From contig JADCEN010000033.1 in the NCBI GenBank assembly GCA_020250175.1, positions 100,089 through 164,088 of the forward strand: a DNA stretch of 64,000 nucleotides, given 5' to 3'. Each line of letters begins with the position of its first letter. The stretch's first letter is position 1. Below the pieces are notes generated by a model. The model searched no databases. It was not told where the DNA came from and saw only the letters and a program-made list of their open reading frames with translations. The stretch is from Rhodobacter sp. Lineage in GTDB: Bacteria > Pseudomonadota > Alphaproteobacteria > Rhodobacterales > Rhodobacteraceae. Both the position numbers and the translations under genes were made by a program. This document shows, one piece after another, positions 63,068 through 64,000 of this stretch.

Positions 63068-63867
63068 CCACGAATTGACGTCTCCACCTTATCGGCTGAA
63101 TAGACGGCGGTTTCGAAGTCGGCCCAAGCTTTCGCGCGGGCCTTCGCTGCGTCCTCGCGCTGCTGTGCGGCTTTGGCAAGCGCATAATCAAATTCTTGCG
63201 CTAGCCTCTCTTGGACATCCATCGGCGGGACAGGAATAGGAGCCGCTTTCACAACCGTTGAATTGATTGTGCCAAGGCCGCTGGTTGTCTTCCCCTCCTC
63301 AAAGAAATGCGCGCGGCCAGCCCCACTATTGAACCAATAGGCGGCAAACTCGGGAACAACCTTCGCCTTGTCCATTCTTGCCCGGATCAGGTGGTTCTGG
63401 TGGACGCAATCTGGGATTTCGTCCAACCAAAGGGCCACGCGCCCAAGGTTCTCTCGTGAGCCATTGCCTTCAACAAACAACAAATCGCGATCTTCAAGAC
63501 GAATTCGGGCAAAATCCGGTCCCGAAATCTCGATATACTTGATTTCGTCAAGGACAAGCCGTCCGCGCTGCACGTTTGCAACGCGAAGATATGGCTTCGA
63601 GTTCTTGCCGGGCCGGTTGCCGGGGTGTTTCTGCACCCCATAGGCAACATCGCCAACACTGCTGAGCGGCACCATGGGATACGTCGGTGGCGGTCGGACG
63701 TCCGGATGCTGACTTCGCAAGATCGCATCATGGCTCCAACGTTCAAGGTCTTTGAAGCGGGCCATCAGAATGCGGCGTTCTGGCAGCGTGGTTGGTGCTG
63801 ACACGCCGAGGGCCGATTCGAAGGCCTCGGCGACCGAAGTCTCGGTCGCGGCGGCCTCACACCTTAG
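63046..63867 (-). pseudogene. Type I restriction-modification specificity subunit (HsdS), probable C-terminal fragment
   Basis: ARFKDLERWSHDAILR, VPLSSVGDVAYGVQKHP..., LIRARMDKAKVVPEFAAYWFNSGAGRAHF, PIPVPPMDVQERLAQEFDYALAKAAQQREDAAKAR; N-terminal half absent, IS30 start immediately upstream; stop lies inside tRNA-Leu. Confidence 0.7.
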
Positions 63868-63918
63868 GCTCAAGTTTCAAGTGCAACACCCGGAGCCTGA
63901 AAGGTATAGGATGTTGCG

Positions 63919-64000
63919 ATGGACCAAGGAAGCAAGCACCTCAGCAGTGAGGAACGTGGCGTGATCTTTTCCGAGCATAGCCGTGGGAGTAGCCAGCGAG
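63919..64000 (+). CDS. IS30 family transposase, N-terminal fragment (runs off window)
   Basis: ATG-initiated frame MDQGSKHLSSEERGVIFSEHSRGSSQR resembles IS30 transposase N-terminus. Confidence 0.7.
   Translation, partial: MDQGSKHLSSEERGVIFSEHSRGSSQR

Overview
The window is a high-GC chromosome segment from an alphaproteobacterium, most likely Rhodobacterales, inferred from gene content and order. Most of it is ordinary housekeeping sequence: pgi-pgl-zwf, dusA, ruvX-ccmI, a sarcosine oxidase operon, sodB, a yfgM-bamB-der block, serS, yajC-secD-secF, ccmABCDG, acnA, purB, glnB-glnA, nnrD/E and tRNA-Leu(UAG). A DddP-type DMSP lyase gene (56845-58188) is also recognisable. The unusual parts are: (i) a sarcosine oxidase operon interrupted by an AT-rich HEPN-like gene in translational overlap with soxB and soxD, with a palindromic element before soxA and an IS110 element after soxG; (ii) the IS110 upstream non-coding region, which has nested inverted repeats and is a candidate bridge RNA; (iii) a 15-unit, 30-bp tandem repeat encoding a membrane-anchored pentapeptide-repeat protein; (iv) an arsR-like gene with an in-frame TGA; (v) a tRNA-Leu junction where an IS30-adjacent hsdS fragment ends inside the tRNA; (vi) a ~1.2 kb region with no recognisable gene; (vii) several strong palindromic intergenic structures. 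All calls come from reading the sequence and the supplied translations. No database search was run.
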